Shown here one piece after another: positions 52,189 through 61,481 of a stretch of DNA of 64,000 bases (within the stretch, counting starts at the first letter, position 1; every line of letters begins with the position of its first letter). The stretch spans positions 496,001-560,000 of the forward strand of contig NZ_QQTY01000004.1 of NCBI RefSeq assembly GCF_003670115.1. Direction: 5' to 3'. The translations under genes were made by a program, and so were the position numbers. Below the pieces are notes generated by a model. The model saw only the letters and a program-made list of their open reading frames with translations, did not search any database and was not told where the DNA came from. This DNA comes from Natronorubrum halophilum (GTDB lineage Archaea > Halobacteriota > Halobacteria > Halobacteriales > Natrialbaceae).

Positions 52189-52914
52189 ATGAGCGACTTC
52201 GACAAGGAAGCCGAACGCGAGAAGCTTCGGGAGAAGTACGAGCGCGACCGGGAAGAGCGACGAACGACCCAGCGCATGAGCGATCTGTTGCTCAAGGGTG
52301 CGACGATGACGAACGCCCACTGCGGGACCTGTGGCGACCCGCTCTTCCAGCAGGACGACACCACGTTCTGTCCGAGCTGTCACGGCAACCCCGACGCCGT
52401 TCGCGGAACCGATCTCGAGGCCCAGCCGGCCGCGGAGTCGGCCGACGAGGCGGACTCCGAGACGGCGTCCGAACGCACCGCGGATCGCGAACCGTCGAGT
52501 CGAACCGCCGAGACCGAGTCCGCGGCGACCGATGGCAGCAGCGCCGACGCTGCAAAACCGGACCGTCAACGGAGCCAACCGTCCGACGCGGATACTGCGG
52601 ACGACCCACAGCGCTCGAGCACGGACACGGCGGCAGCGTCCCCGTCGCGTGCTGTCGAACCGTCGCCCGGCCAGTCACCGCCACAGACCGACTCCGCTGG
52701 CCGCGACATCGCTCGCCGGTCGGCCGCTGACGATCGCCGTCGCGCATCGTCCTCGCAGCCTGCAGACGGCGACCTCGAGGCTTCCCGCGCCTCGCTCCGG
52801 CAGGCCCTGAAGAAGTTCGCGAGCAAAGCCGCTGCGACGGACGACCCGCGCTACGCGAAAGACTGTCTCGAGGCCGCTCGCGAGGCGAGCGAGACGCTCG
52901 AGACGCTGCGCTGA
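52189..52914 (+). CDS. SSSCA1/p27 family zinc-ribbon protein
   Basis: A 241-residue protein. The N-terminal segment (EKYERDREERRTTQRMSDLL) is followed by AHCGTCGDPLFQQDDTTFC and CPSCHG, one zinc ribbon, as in the Sjogren syndrome/scleroderma autoantigen 1 family. The middle (about 75-200) is a disordered Ala/Ser/Thr/Asp-rich linker. A C-terminal helical segment (ASRASLRQALKKFASKAAA through AAREASETLETLR) is conserved. Function unknown. Confidence 0.87.
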   Translation: MSDFDKEAEREKLREKYERDREERRTTQRMSDLLLKGATMTNAHCGTCGDPLFQQDDTTFCPSCHGNPDAVRGTDLEAQPAAESADEADSETASERTADREPSSRTAETESAATDGSSADAAKPDRQRSQPSDADTADDPQRSSTDTAAASPSRAVEPSPGQSPPQTDSAGRDIARRSAADDRRRASSSQPADGDLEASRASLRQALKKFASKAAATDDPRYAKDCLEAAREASETLETLR

Positions 52915-53208
52915 GTCCGCGACGACGCGATAATTTCTCTCGTTCCCGTTGTGAGGCCGCGCTCGAGGTCGTCGTCGAAGATCGGCTCGATTCCACGTGT
53001 TACTGCGCACTCGACCCGGACGACCGGTTCGGTTTCGATTCGACAGCAGCCCCGCGTGACGCTGCTCACTGGAATCCGTTCCAAACGACAGTCCGATCCG
53101 GTCATGTCTCTTCGAGTGAACGGTGTCCGTTTATGTCGATCCACGTGTACAGATATAAATAAGACGAGAGATATTACAATTTCTAGAAGAACGAGGTAGA
53201 TACCATAT

Positions 53209-54066
53209 ATGGCATTAGCACCTGTTGTGATCGTGACCGCCCTCGCCGTCTGTACCGGACTGACGATGACGTGTGCTCTCTGTGTCCAGCCCCGACAGTT
53301 TCGACGAACCATCGGTGAACTCGATCGTCGACTTCTGGATGTCGCGCCTTATCTCGGCGCTGCGGCGCTGTTCTTCCTGCTGAAGCGAGCAACGCATAAG
53401 TACAGTCTGGAGATCTCGTATGCGCTTGACTGGGACATTACCGACGAACTCTACGCCGTCGAAGGCGAGTTCGTCGCCTACCTTCAGGACATCGTTCCCG
53501 AGGCTACGATAGGTTTCTTCTCGGCGATGTACATGTTCGGGTTCCCGTTCCTCCTGGTGACCGCACCGATCCTCTATTTCCTGTGGTCGTCCCAGCGCCA
53601 CCTCAAGGAGTTGCTCATCGCGTACCTCTTCAATTACCTGCTCGGTTCGATCTGTTACACGTTGTTTATCGCGTACGGACCCCGCAACCACCTGTCGACC
53701 GTCGATGGCTTGATGTACTCCTTCTATCCGGAGACCCAGGAACTCACGTCGGCGGTCTCTGCGAACACGGACGTGTTCCCGTCGCTTCACACGTCGCTGT
53801 CGATCGTCGTCTTGCTGTTTGCCTGGCGGTCGCGCCGGGAGTCCCCACGGTGGTTCCCGATTGCATCGTTCGTGGTCACCTGTGTCGTCTTCTCGACGAT
53901 GTACCTCGGCATTCACTGGTTACTCGATGTCGTGGCAGGCGTCGCACTCGGGGTCGGATCCGTCCTCGCGGCCGAACGGGTCGTCGCCCGCGTGGAAGGC
54001 GATGCTGACCGGGTTTCCGTTCCCGACGAGCACGAGGACGGAATTACGTCGGACGTCGGCGACTGA
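53209..54066 (+). CDS. PAP2-family membrane phosphatase
   Basis: A 285-residue protein with about six membrane helices. The C-terminal active-site motifs are present: FIAYGPRNH, FPSLHTSLSIVV and YLGIHWLLDVVAGVALG, as in inositol-phosphotransferase / PAP2_3 type proteins. A TATA-like atataaat (53153-53160) and gagg (about 53190) precede the ATG. It may dephosphorylate a lipid pyrophosphate. The preceding gap (52915-53208) holds only promoter elements. Confidence 0.85.
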   Translation: MALAPVVIVTALAVCTGLTMTCALCVQPRQFRRTIGELDRRLLDVAPYLGAAALFFLLKRATHKYSLEISYALDWDITDELYAVEGEFVAYLQDIVPEATIGFFSAMYMFGFPFLLVTAPILYFLWSSQRHLKELLIAYLFNYLLGSICYTLFIAYGPRNHLSTVDGLMYSFYPETQELTSAVSANTDVFPSLHTSLSIVVLLFAWRSRRESPRWFPIASFVVTCVVFSTMYLGIHWLLDVVAGVALGVGSVLAAERVVARVEGDADRVSVPDEHEDGITSDVGD

Positions 54067-54406
54067 GTCGTATCTGCCGATCTTGTACCCGTGTGGTTGC
54101 TTCGGTACCTTCCTGACTCCGCCCGACCGACCCCGTTCCGACGCTAGCACGGTTTTTGTTCCCGATCCGTGACTTCAGCGAGCGGGTCGATCGTCTCGTC
54201 TCCACCTTCGGTATGGCGTTGCGACGGCCGTGTCGTACCGTCGCGCTATCCGTTGCTCCCGCGCTCGTACGTATCAATAGCACAAAACTTATACCTGGTT
54301 CATTCACATCTTCTCTCATGTTCCCCGCCGAGAAGTGACGTGAACCGATCGGGAGGGCGGCTCCCTGCGGCAGTCACACGGCCTGGCTAGGGATGACCCG
54401 AGAACC
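54067..54406. promoter_or_regulatory. Leader region of the HTTM gene with a small upstream ORF
   Basis: A 340-base gap with no gene. A TATA-like aacttata at about 54284-54292 lies 27 bases before an ATG at 54318 that opens a six-codon frame, MFPAEK, ending at TGA 54336-54338. A leaderless mRNA would begin with it, and the HTTM start follows 68 bases later. It may be an attenuating uORF or chance. Confidence 0.45.
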
Positions 54407-55975
54407 ATGGGCGGAGAGCTAAAACCGACACGAGGCCAATCGGATGCCGAGACCGTTCGGTCTCTCGAAGCCCGACTCGAGTCGGTACGCGGAAGGGTTC
54501 GGTCGCGCTTCGAGATCGATACGCGCGCCCTCGCCACGCTCCGTATCGCACTCGGTCTGATCCTCTTCGTCGATCTGCTCCATCGGGCACGGCATATCGG
54601 GTACTTCTACACCGATGACGGCGTCTATCCGGTTGCCGTATACGAAGCGACGTCTATCCTCTACGACGGTCATTCGATTCACGGTCTCTCCGGCGAGCTG
54701 TGGTTTCAGCAGTTGTTGTTCGCGGTCGCCGCGGTGTTTGCGGTCGCGCTGATGCTGGGATATCGAACGCGGCTGGTCGCGTTCGTCTCGCTGTTGTTGC
54801 TGGTGTCGTTACAGGTGCGAAACCCGCTGGTCCTCAACGGTGCAGACCGGTTGCTCCGAGTCCTCCTGTTGGTTTCGATCCTGGTTCCGCTCGGGGAACG
54901 ATGGTCGATCGACGCACTCCGTCGTGGCACGGTGCGGACTACCGTGGTCGGGTTTACGACCGCCGCCATGCTCGTTCAACCGGTCGCTGTCCTGACCCAG
55001 AACGCGGTTCTCAAACACGGCGGGGAGACCTGGTACGCCGGCGACGCGCTCGGAATCGCCCTTGCGAACGACGTGATGACGATCCACCTCGGCAACCACC
55101 TCGGCAATTACCCAGCGCTCCTGGAGCTTCTCAACTGGATCTGGGTGACCTTACTGGCCGGTTCGGTCGTGTTTCTCCTGATGACCACCGGGCGGGTGCG
55201 AGCGGTCTTCGCCCTCGCGTACATCGGTGCGTTCCTCGGAATGCTACCGACGATGGCCGTCGGGCTGTTTCCACTCGTTTTGATCGCAGCGGTCCTTCCG
55301 TTCCTCACGACTCCCTTTTGGGACGCGGCCGCGTCGCTGTTCCCGTCTCACCGATGGAGCAACCGACTCCCGACTGCAGCACACCTCGGCCCGATCGGCC
55401 GGCCGCCCGTAGAACGGCGCGTGCTCGAGGCCCTTCGTCGTCGGGGTCACGAATCGGGTACCTCGTTCGTTGTCGCGTACGGCCGGTCGCTGAAGACCAT
55501 CGTCGGTATCATCTTTCTCGTCTGGATCCTGCTATTTAGTGCGAGTCACGCCACCGGGATGGCCGTCCCGGACGAGATCGAATCGAACTTCCCCGACGAA
55601 CAACGATGGGGGCTGTACACTCCCGATCCGTCCGAGTCGTACAGCTGGTACGTCGTCGAAGCGGAGATGGAAGACGGATCGACCCTCGACGTCTTCACCG
55701 GCGGCGATGTCGTACACGATCGACCGCCGGACGCCGCACAGGAGTACGAGACGTTCCGCCACCGGAAGTACATGGAGTCGGTCCACAGCTCCGCGAGCAA
55801 CGATCCGAACGGGATGATCTCCGAAGAGTACACCGACTGGCTCTGCGAGACGGCGACGGACGAACACGGCGACGAGGTCGAGAAGATAACGGTCTATCGA
55901 CACATCCAACAGAGCCCGGTCGACGGTGAGTACGAGGAACCGAATTATTTCACGCTCATCGACCAGAAGTGTTGA
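54407..55975 (+). CDS. HTTM-family (vitamin K carboxylase-like) membrane protein
   Basis: A 522-residue protein with about 8-10 hydrophobic segments in the N-terminal 370 residues (starting RALATLRIALGLILFVDLLH), followed by a soluble domain of about 120 residues (WGLYTPDPSESYSWYVVEAE through EEYTDWLCETATDEHGDEV). The HTTM layout and the aromatic-rich start resemble the bacterial and haloarchaeal HTTM proteins. No glutamyl carboxylation is implied; role unknown. Confidence 0.85.
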   Translation: MGGELKPTRGQSDAETVRSLEARLESVRGRVRSRFEIDTRALATLRIALGLILFVDLLHRARHIGYFYTDDGVYPVAVYEATSILYDGHSIHGLSGELWFQQLLFAVAAVFAVALMLGYRTRLVAFVSLLLLVSLQVRNPLVLNGADRLLRVLLLVSILVPLGERWSIDALRRGTVRTTVVGFTTAAMLVQPVAVLTQNAVLKHGGETWYAGDALGIALANDVMTIHLGNHLGNYPALLELLNWIWVTLLAGSVVFLLMTTGRVRAVFALAYIGAFLGMLPTMAVGLFPLVLIAAVLPFLTTPFWDAAASLFPSHRWSNRLPTAAHLGPIGRPPVERRVLEALRRRGHESGTSFVVAYGRSLKTIVGIIFLVWILLFSASHATGMAVPDEIESNFPDEQRWGLYTPDPSESYSWYVVEAEMEDGSTLDVFTGGDVVHDRPPDAAQEYETFRHRKYMESVHSSASNDPNGMISEEYTDWLCETATDEHGDEVEKITVYRHIQQSPVDGEYEEPNYFTLIDQKC

Positions 55976-56024
55976 GCGGCCTAACGGAGGGCGTCGAGTC
56001 GACACTACCGTCCGGCTGAACGAC

Positions 56025-58517
56025 TCACTTCGAGCCCGTATACTCGTTCCCGATAACCTCCCGCATTCGCTCGGCCGTTACCTTCCCGACGCCGTCTGCG
56101 TCCTGTAGCTCCTCTTCGGTCGCGATCATCACCGCCTCGACGGTCCCGAACTCTTCGAGCAGCGATCTCGCGGTGACGGGGCCGATTTCGGCGATGGAGG
56201 AGACGACGTACTCCTGTTGTTCGGCGATCGTTTTGGACTGCTTTTCGCCGTGGACCGACACCTCCCGGTCGGCGGTTTCTTGCTCGCGGCCCGCGATCAC
56301 CGCGAGCAGTTCCGTCGTGTCGTCCTCGCTCTCGGTTCGCAGAATGCTCGCGCCGAAATCGACGGCCAGACTCGAGAGCGCGCCGCGAATCGCGTTCGGG
56401 TGGATATCCCGCTGTTCGTACAGGCCGTCGCCCTCGACGATCACGATCGGGCGCGAGTAGTGTCTGGCCATCGCGCCGACCTGCTCGAAGACCGACCGGT
56501 CGCCCCCGACGAGCGAGTCGACGAAGTCCGCGACCGACTTGCGTTCGACGACCACGCGATCGGAACAGACGTAGTCGCCCACGTCGAGCGTCTCGAGTCG
56601 GATTTCGATCTCCTCGCGCCTCGAGAGATCGCGAGCGATGTTGGCGTCCATCTCGCGCTGGTCGGCGACGATTTCGATCTCATCGCCTTCCGCGTGTGGT
56701 TCGTGCGTTTCGACGGACTCGTCCTCGCTTTCGGCTCCGTCGTCGCTCGACTCGTCGTCCACAGCGTCGGCTTCATCGGTGCTCGACTCCGAGCTGTCGC
56801 CCGAGAAATCCTGCAGTCCGGGCTGTGTCGAAACCCCCTCACTTCCACTGGAAGACCCGCCGACTGCGCCGGGATTTTTCGTTTTCCCGTTTACATTCAC
56901 TTCGCGCTCGCCGTCGCCCCCGAAGTCGGTCAGCGCCTGCTGGGAGTCGTCCAGTTCCGCTTCGAGATCGTCGGCGACACCCTTCAGGTCGCGCAGTTCC
57001 GACTCCATCTCCTTCTCGCGACGCTGGGAGATCCAGAAGTACGCCTCGTCGCGGGTGTCCTCGGCCATGAGGACGACAACGCGTCCCTCCGACTGGCGGC
57101 CCGTCCGTCCCTTCCGCTGGATGGACCGAATCGCCGTGGGGACGGGTTCGTAAAAGAGCACGAGGTCGACTTCGGGCACGTCCAGGCCCTCCTCGGCGAC
57201 CGACGTCGAGACCAGCACCTCGAACTCGCCGGCCCGGAACTCGTCGAGGACCGCCTGTTGTTGGGTCTGGGTCATCCCGTCCGATCCCTCGCGGTCGCCC
57301 TGGCCGACGAACCGCTTGGCGTCGAAACTCTCGCTCAAGAACTCCGTCAGCGCCTCCGCGGTGTCACGAGACTCCGTGAAGATGATCACCCGCTCGCCGC
57401 CCTCGAGCCCCAGCGTCTCCGCGAGGAGCATTCTGGTCTCTCGGTACTTGGGATGCAGTTCGTCGAAGCTCTCGGACTTCCGCATGGCCTCGCGAACCCG
57501 CGGATCGGAGACCATTCGCTGGCTCGCCTTCGACGCGCCCGACGACCGGGCTTGATTGCGCTGGCGGTCGAAGTACCGCCGCACCGCTTCGACGCTCTGG
57601 GTTTCGACGAGCGTGACGGCCTGGCGGAGCTTCATCACCTCCGCGTGGATGGACATCCCCTTGAACCCCTCCGACTGGTCGTTGTTGATCAGCTGCTGAA
57701 GTTCGGCGCGCATTCGGTTCAGATCCTTCTGGGACTGGTCGGGCTGGGTCGAGCGCGCGACGCCCATCTCCTTTAACTTCTCGAGGCGGTCTTTGACCAC
57801 CTCGTTCAGCGTGTCCCGGATCTCGAGGACCTCCTCCGGAAGGTCGATGCGCTTCCACTCGACGTCGGTGTCGTGGGTGAACTCGGAAACGTCGGCGTCC
57901 TCCTCGGTCATCACCTCGACCTCCTGTAAGCCGAGGTTCTCACAGACTTCGAGGATGGCTTCCTCGTCGCCGCCGGGCGATGCCGACATTCCGGTTACGA
58001 GCGGCTGGTCGGCGTCGGGGTGGTAGCGCTCCGCGATGTAGTTGTAGGCGTAGTCGCCGGTGGCGCGGTGGCACTCGTCGAAGGTGATATGGGTGACGTC
58101 CGACAGGGAGATCCGGCTCCCGACGAGGTCGTTTTCGATCACCTGCGGGGTCGCCATCACGACCCTCGCCTCCTTCCACATCTCGGCTCGGTCGTCCGGG
58201 CTAACGTCGCCGGTGAAGACCACGATCTCCTCGTCGGGGATCTGCAGGGCCTCGCGATAGAAATCCGCGTGTTGCTGGACGAGCGGCTTGGTCGGGGCGA
58301 GCATCAGCGACTTGCCGCCGACCTCGTCGAGCCGTCGTGCGGTGACGAGCAGGCTGACGGTGGTTTTTCCGAGGCCCGTGGGAAGGCAGACGAGCGTGTG
58401 GTGGTTCGCCGCTGTGCCGGCGAGTTTCAGCTGGTAGAGCCGGCGCTCTAAGAAGTTCGGCTCGAGAAGGGGATGCTCGATGGAGGGCGGACCTGCGCCC
58501 TCGTCCGTTGCTGCCAT
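56025..58517 (-). CDS. hef: Hef helicase-nuclease (ERCC4/XPF family)
   Basis: An 830-residue fork-processing protein: SF2 helicase with CLPTGLGKTTVSLL (44-51), DECHRATG (about 171), QRKGRTGRQSEG (motif VI); acidic disordered linker (about 540-620); ERCC4 nuclease with QREMDANIARDLSRREEIE, GDYVCSDRVVVERKSVADF (GDxnERKxxxD); tandem HhH (IGPVTARSLLEEFGTVEAV and VGKVTAERMREVI). Intact and full length. The linker DNA carries an ORB-like element at 56833-56852. It is probably a single-gene transcript. Confidence 0.95.
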   Translation of the reverse strand: MAATDEGAGPPSIEHPLLEPNFLERRLYQLKLAGTAANHHTLVCLPTGLGKTTVSLLVTARRLDEVGGKSLMLAPTKPLVQQHADFYREALQIPDEEIVVFTGDVSPDDRAEMWKEARVVMATPQVIENDLVGSRISLSDVTHITFDECHRATGDYAYNYIAERYHPDADQPLVTGMSASPGGDEEAILEVCENLGLQEVEVMTEEDADVSEFTHDTDVEWKRIDLPEEVLEIRDTLNEVVKDRLEKLKEMGVARSTQPDQSQKDLNRMRAELQQLINNDQSEGFKGMSIHAEVMKLRQAVTLVETQSVEAVRRYFDRQRNQARSSGASKASQRMVSDPRVREAMRKSESFDELHPKYRETRMLLAETLGLEGGERVIIFTESRDTAEALTEFLSESFDAKRFVGQGDREGSDGMTQTQQQAVLDEFRAGEFEVLVSTSVAEEGLDVPEVDLVLFYEPVPTAIRSIQRKGRTGRQSEGRVVVLMAEDTRDEAYFWISQRREKEMESELRDLKGVADDLEAELDDSQQALTDFGGDGEREVNVNGKTKNPGAVGGSSSGSEGVSTQPGLQDFSGDSSESSTDEADAVDDESSDDGAESEDESVETHEPHAEGDEIEIVADQREMDANIARDLSRREEIEIRLETLDVGDYVCSDRVVVERKSVADFVDSLVGGDRSVFEQVGAMARHYSRPIVIVEGDGLYEQRDIHPNAIRGALSSLAVDFGASILRTESEDDTTELLAVIAGREQETADREVSVHGEKQSKTIAEQQEYVVSSIAEIGPVTARSLLEEFGTVEAVMIATEEELQDADGVGKVTAERMREVIGNEYTGSK
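56833..56852 (+). repeat. ORB-like element inside the hef linker
   Basis: ACCCCCTCACTTCCACTGGA is an ORB-like 20-mer, differing at two core bases. In the gene it encodes SSGSEGV in the disordered linker (about residues 555-562). Confidence 0.5.
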
Positions 58518-58663
58518 TGCCGCTGGTTCGACGCGGTCGCGGTTAAGGATTGAGGAAGTACGGTGGAAGTGAAACGCGATCGCTCTACGAGGAGTTCCGA
58601 CGCGAGCGATCGCTTGATGGTGTCGGCATCATCGCTTTCCGGACTCGCGTCGTTCGTTCCGCT

Positions 58664-59170
58664 ATGGTCGCGAACCACACCCGGTCGCCGGGTCGATTAC
58701 CGGACGGCGGGGCGCTCGTTCGACTGGTCGGCTTCGTCGTGCTGATAAACGTGATCGGGAGCCTTCCCGGCGTCTTCTCGTCGCCCGACACGGCCTGGTT
58801 TCGGAGCCTCGAGAAACCGTGGTTCTACCCGCCCGAAATCGCGTTTCCGATCGTCTGGACGCTGCTCTTTACGCTACTGGGCGTCGCGCTCTGGCTCGTC
58901 TGGCGCAGCGACGCGTCGGGTCGACGGCTCGCGCTCGGCCTCTTCGCCGTCCAGATGGCATTTAACGTCGCGTGGTCGCCCACGTTCTTCACGCTCGAGG
59001 CACCGCTGGCCGCTCTCGGTATTATTCTCGCCCTCTGGGTGCTGGTCGTCGCGACGATCGAGGCCTTCCGGCGCGTCGACCGCCGCGCCGCGGCCCTGCT
59101 CGTTCCGTATCTCGCCTGGGTGACGTTCGCGGCCGTCCTCAACTTCGACCTCTGGCGACTGAACGCCTGA
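58664..59170 (+). CDS. TspO/MBR family protein
   Basis: A 168-residue membrane protein with five helices. WFYPPEIAFPIVWTLLFTLL contains the TspO WxPP-like motif, followed by FNVAWSPTFFTLEAPLAALG. The ATG at 58664 gives a normal TspO length; the upstream frame start (58550) is not supported. It binds porphyrins or similar molecules and may act in stress and tetrapyrrole handling. Confidence 0.9.
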   Translation: MVANHTRSPGRLPDGGALVRLVGFVVLINVIGSLPGVFSSPDTAWFRSLEKPWFYPPEIAFPIVWTLLFTLLGVALWLVWRSDASGRRLALGLFAVQMAFNVAWSPTFFTLEAPLAALGIILALWVLVVATIEAFRRVDRRAAALLVPYLAWVTFAAVLNFDLWRLNA

Positions 59171-59196
59171 TACCGCTCGTCTGACCACTCTGACCG

Positions 59197-60447
59197 TCAC
59201 GTTTCAGTACCTTCCGGGAGCCAGCGAATGAGCGCCATCGCTACGACCGCGAAACCGGCCAGTACGAAGTACCCCTCATCGAAGAACCCGCGATCGGCGA
59301 GCGCGCCGAACAGGACCGGACTCGCGGCACCGATGGTCATGTAGAACGTTCGCAGGAACCCCAGTCCCGTCCCCTTCATATCCGCCGGAAACGCTGCGGT
59401 CATGTACGGCAGGGTGATCGTCCCGTAGCCGAGGATGCTCGAGAGAACGACGGTGCCCGCAACGATCGGCCAGAACCCCTCGAGAAACGGCAGCGCGACG
59501 AGGCCGACCACGACGACGCCTAGCACGGCCGGGAGCGACCGCTTGATACCGAACTGATCGTAGAGCCGTCCGGTCAGCGGCTGGACGACGATCCCCATCG
59601 CGAAGAACGCGCTGAACAGCGCCGTCGCCAGCGCCTCCGAGAACCCCTTCGTCTCGATCAGGTAGGTCGGGTAGAACCCCGTAAACGCCTGCCAGATACA
59701 GTACGTGAGGATCTGGATCGCCGTCACGACGACGATGGACGGCTGGCGCACGTGGGACGCGACGTACCGAACCGTCTCGAGCGAGAGGCTGTCGACGGCG
59801 CTCGTCGATCCGGAGGTTCGTGCGGGCACGACGAGCCGGAGCAAGAGGGCGACGAGGACGAATATCGGAACGGCGAGCCCGAAGCCGTACTGCCAGGCGA
59901 GGGCGGCCGCGATGCCGCCGGCGACGAGCGGAATAACGGCGTTACCGACTTCGCCCGCGGCCATCGTGATGCCGATCGCCGTCCCGTCGTTGTCCGGGAA
60001 GACGTCCGAGAGGATCGTGAACCTGGCGACGCCGTAGAGTGCCGTCCCGAACCCGAAACACGCCGTCGCGAGGAAGACGACGGAGACCGTTCCCGCCGCG
60101 GCGACGAGTCCGAGCGCAACTGCCGAGATGAGCGTACTCACGACGAGGATGTTCCCCTCCCCGAATCGATCGGCGAGAACCCCGCCGGGAAGCTGCCCGA
60201 GCGCGTACGCGAACCAGAGAACCGTCAACAGGAATCCCGCCGTCGTCAGATCGAGCCCGTAGGCGTTCTGCACGAACGGGAGCAACACTGGGTACGCAAG
60301 TCGGACGCCGATCGAGAAACACCAGCCGGTCGCGACGGCGAAGAGAATCTTCCCGCGGCCGTCGGCGAGTGCCGTCATCGCCGTCGACGAGTCGTCGAAA
60401 CCCAACAGCCGTCTCACGGTGATTGCGCATCCGACGGCGGCAGCCAT
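59197..60447 (-). CDS. MFS transporter
   Basis: A 416-residue major facilitator with 12 predicted helices. The loop2-3 motif is GVLADRFGEG; a second copy in the other half is LTGRLYDQFGIKRS. VFPDNDGTAIGITMAAGEVGN in the middle half and ADMKGTGLGFLRTFYM in the second are conserved in antibiotic/organic-anion MFS subfamilies. The ATG at 60447 is used, but a GTG at 60417 (MRRLLGFDD) is a good alternative. Substrate unknown. Confidence 0.88.
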   Translation of the reverse strand: MAAAVGCAITVRRLLGFDDSSTAMTALADGRGKILFAVATGWCFSIGVRLAYPVLLPFVQNAYGLDLTTAGFLLTVLWFAYALGQLPGGVLADRFGEGNILVVSTLISAVALGLVAAAGTVSVVFLATACFGFGTALYGVARFTILSDVFPDNDGTAIGITMAAGEVGNAVIPLVAGGIAAALAWQYGFGLAVPIFVLVALLLRLVVPARTSGSTSAVDSLSLETVRYVASHVRQPSIVVVTAIQILTYCIWQAFTGFYPTYLIETKGFSEALATALFSAFFAMGIVVQPLTGRLYDQFGIKRSLPAVLGVVVVGLVALPFLEGFWPIVAGTVVLSSILGYGTITLPYMTAAFPADMKGTGLGFLRTFYMTIGAASPVLFGALADRGFFDEGYFVLAGFAVVAMALIRWLPEGTET

Positions 60448-60545
60448 GACCGCTCCGTTCCGAGACGGTGTTGCCGATATCGGAACCGCCCGACCGCACC
60501 GAACTGATCAAAAGACTAATAGTTGTTTGCTAAGACGTTCGCTAC

Positions 60546-61481
60546 ATGCCCGCTATCGAACTCCGCGGCGTGACCAAACGCTACCACCGCCGCGGGCTCT
60601 TCAGGAGCCGGTCGGTCACCGCCCTCCACGACGTAGACCTCACCGTGCAATCCGGGGAGGTTTTCGGGTTCTTGGGCCCGAACGGTGCCGGGAAGTCGAC
60701 GACGATCGACATCCTGCTCGACTACGCCGCCCCGACCGAGGGCTCGGTCCACGTTCTCGGAAACGACGTTGCGACCGAGAGCACCGCGATCCGAGAGCGC
60801 GTCGGTATCCTTCCGGACGGCTACGGAGCTATCGGCGAACGAACCGGCCGTGAGCACGTCGAGTTCGCTATCGACGCGAAAGACGCGGACGACGACCCGG
60901 CCGAACTCATCGAGCGCGTGGGGATGAGCGGCCTCGACGCGTACCCCATCGCGGAGTACTCGAAAGGGATGGCCCAGCGACTCATGCTCGCGATGGCACT
61001 GGTCGGCGAACCCGACCTGCTGGTCCTGGACGAACCCTCGACCGGACTCGATCCGAACGGCGCTCGGACCATGCGCCGGATCGTCCGCGAGGAAAACGAA
61101 CGCGGCGCGACCGTCTTCTTCTCGAGCCACATCATGGAGCAAGTCGAAGCGGTCTGTGACCGCGTGGGGATCTTGGACGGCGGCGAACTCGTCGCCGTCG
61201 ACACGATCGACGCGTTGCGCGAATCCACCGGCGGGACGTCGACGGTGACGCTCGAGCTATCGACGGTTCCCGAGAGCGCGATGAGCCGCGTCCGATCGCT
61301 CGAGGGCGTGACCGGCATCAAAACCGACGGATCGACCGTCGTCGTTGCCTGCGAAAACGCCGCGAAGGCGTCCGTTATCGCGACGCTGTACGACTCCACG
61401 GCCGAGGTGACGAACGTCACGACGAGCCAGACGTCGCTCGAGGACCTCTTCGAGCGCTACACGCGGGGTGTTGCACAGTGA
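60546..61481 (+). CDS. ABC exporter ATPase, NosF/CcmA type (copy 2)
   Basis: A 311-residue ATPase with the same layout as the one at 27034: LGPNGAGKST, YSKGMAQRLMLAMAL, LLVLDEPSTGLDP, VFFSSHIM, and an SLEDLFERYTRG C-terminal motif (SLEDLFMAYTTG in the other). A promoter aaagactaatag lies about 25 bases before the ATG. It overlaps its permease gene by 4 bases (GTGA). A local paralogue of the exporter at 27 kb. Confidence 0.9.
   Translation: MPAIELRGVTKRYHRRGLFRSRSVTALHDVDLTVQSGEVFGFLGPNGAGKSTTIDILLDYAAPTEGSVHVLGNDVATESTAIRERVGILPDGYGAIGERTGREHVEFAIDAKDADDDPAELIERVGMSGLDAYPIAEYSKGMAQRLMLAMALVGEPDLLVLDEPSTGLDPNGARTMRRIVREENERGATVFFSSHIMEQVEAVCDRVGILDGGELVAVDTIDALRESTGGTSTVTLELSTVPESAMSRVRSLEGVTGIKTDGSTVVVACENAAKASVIATLYDSTAEVTNVTTSQTSLEDLFERYTRGVAQ

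Noticed and set aside
59643-59662. Possible ORB-like site in the MFS gene (starts accccttcgtctcgatcagg)
   Set aside because: Only the first half matches; the second half does not fit the core.
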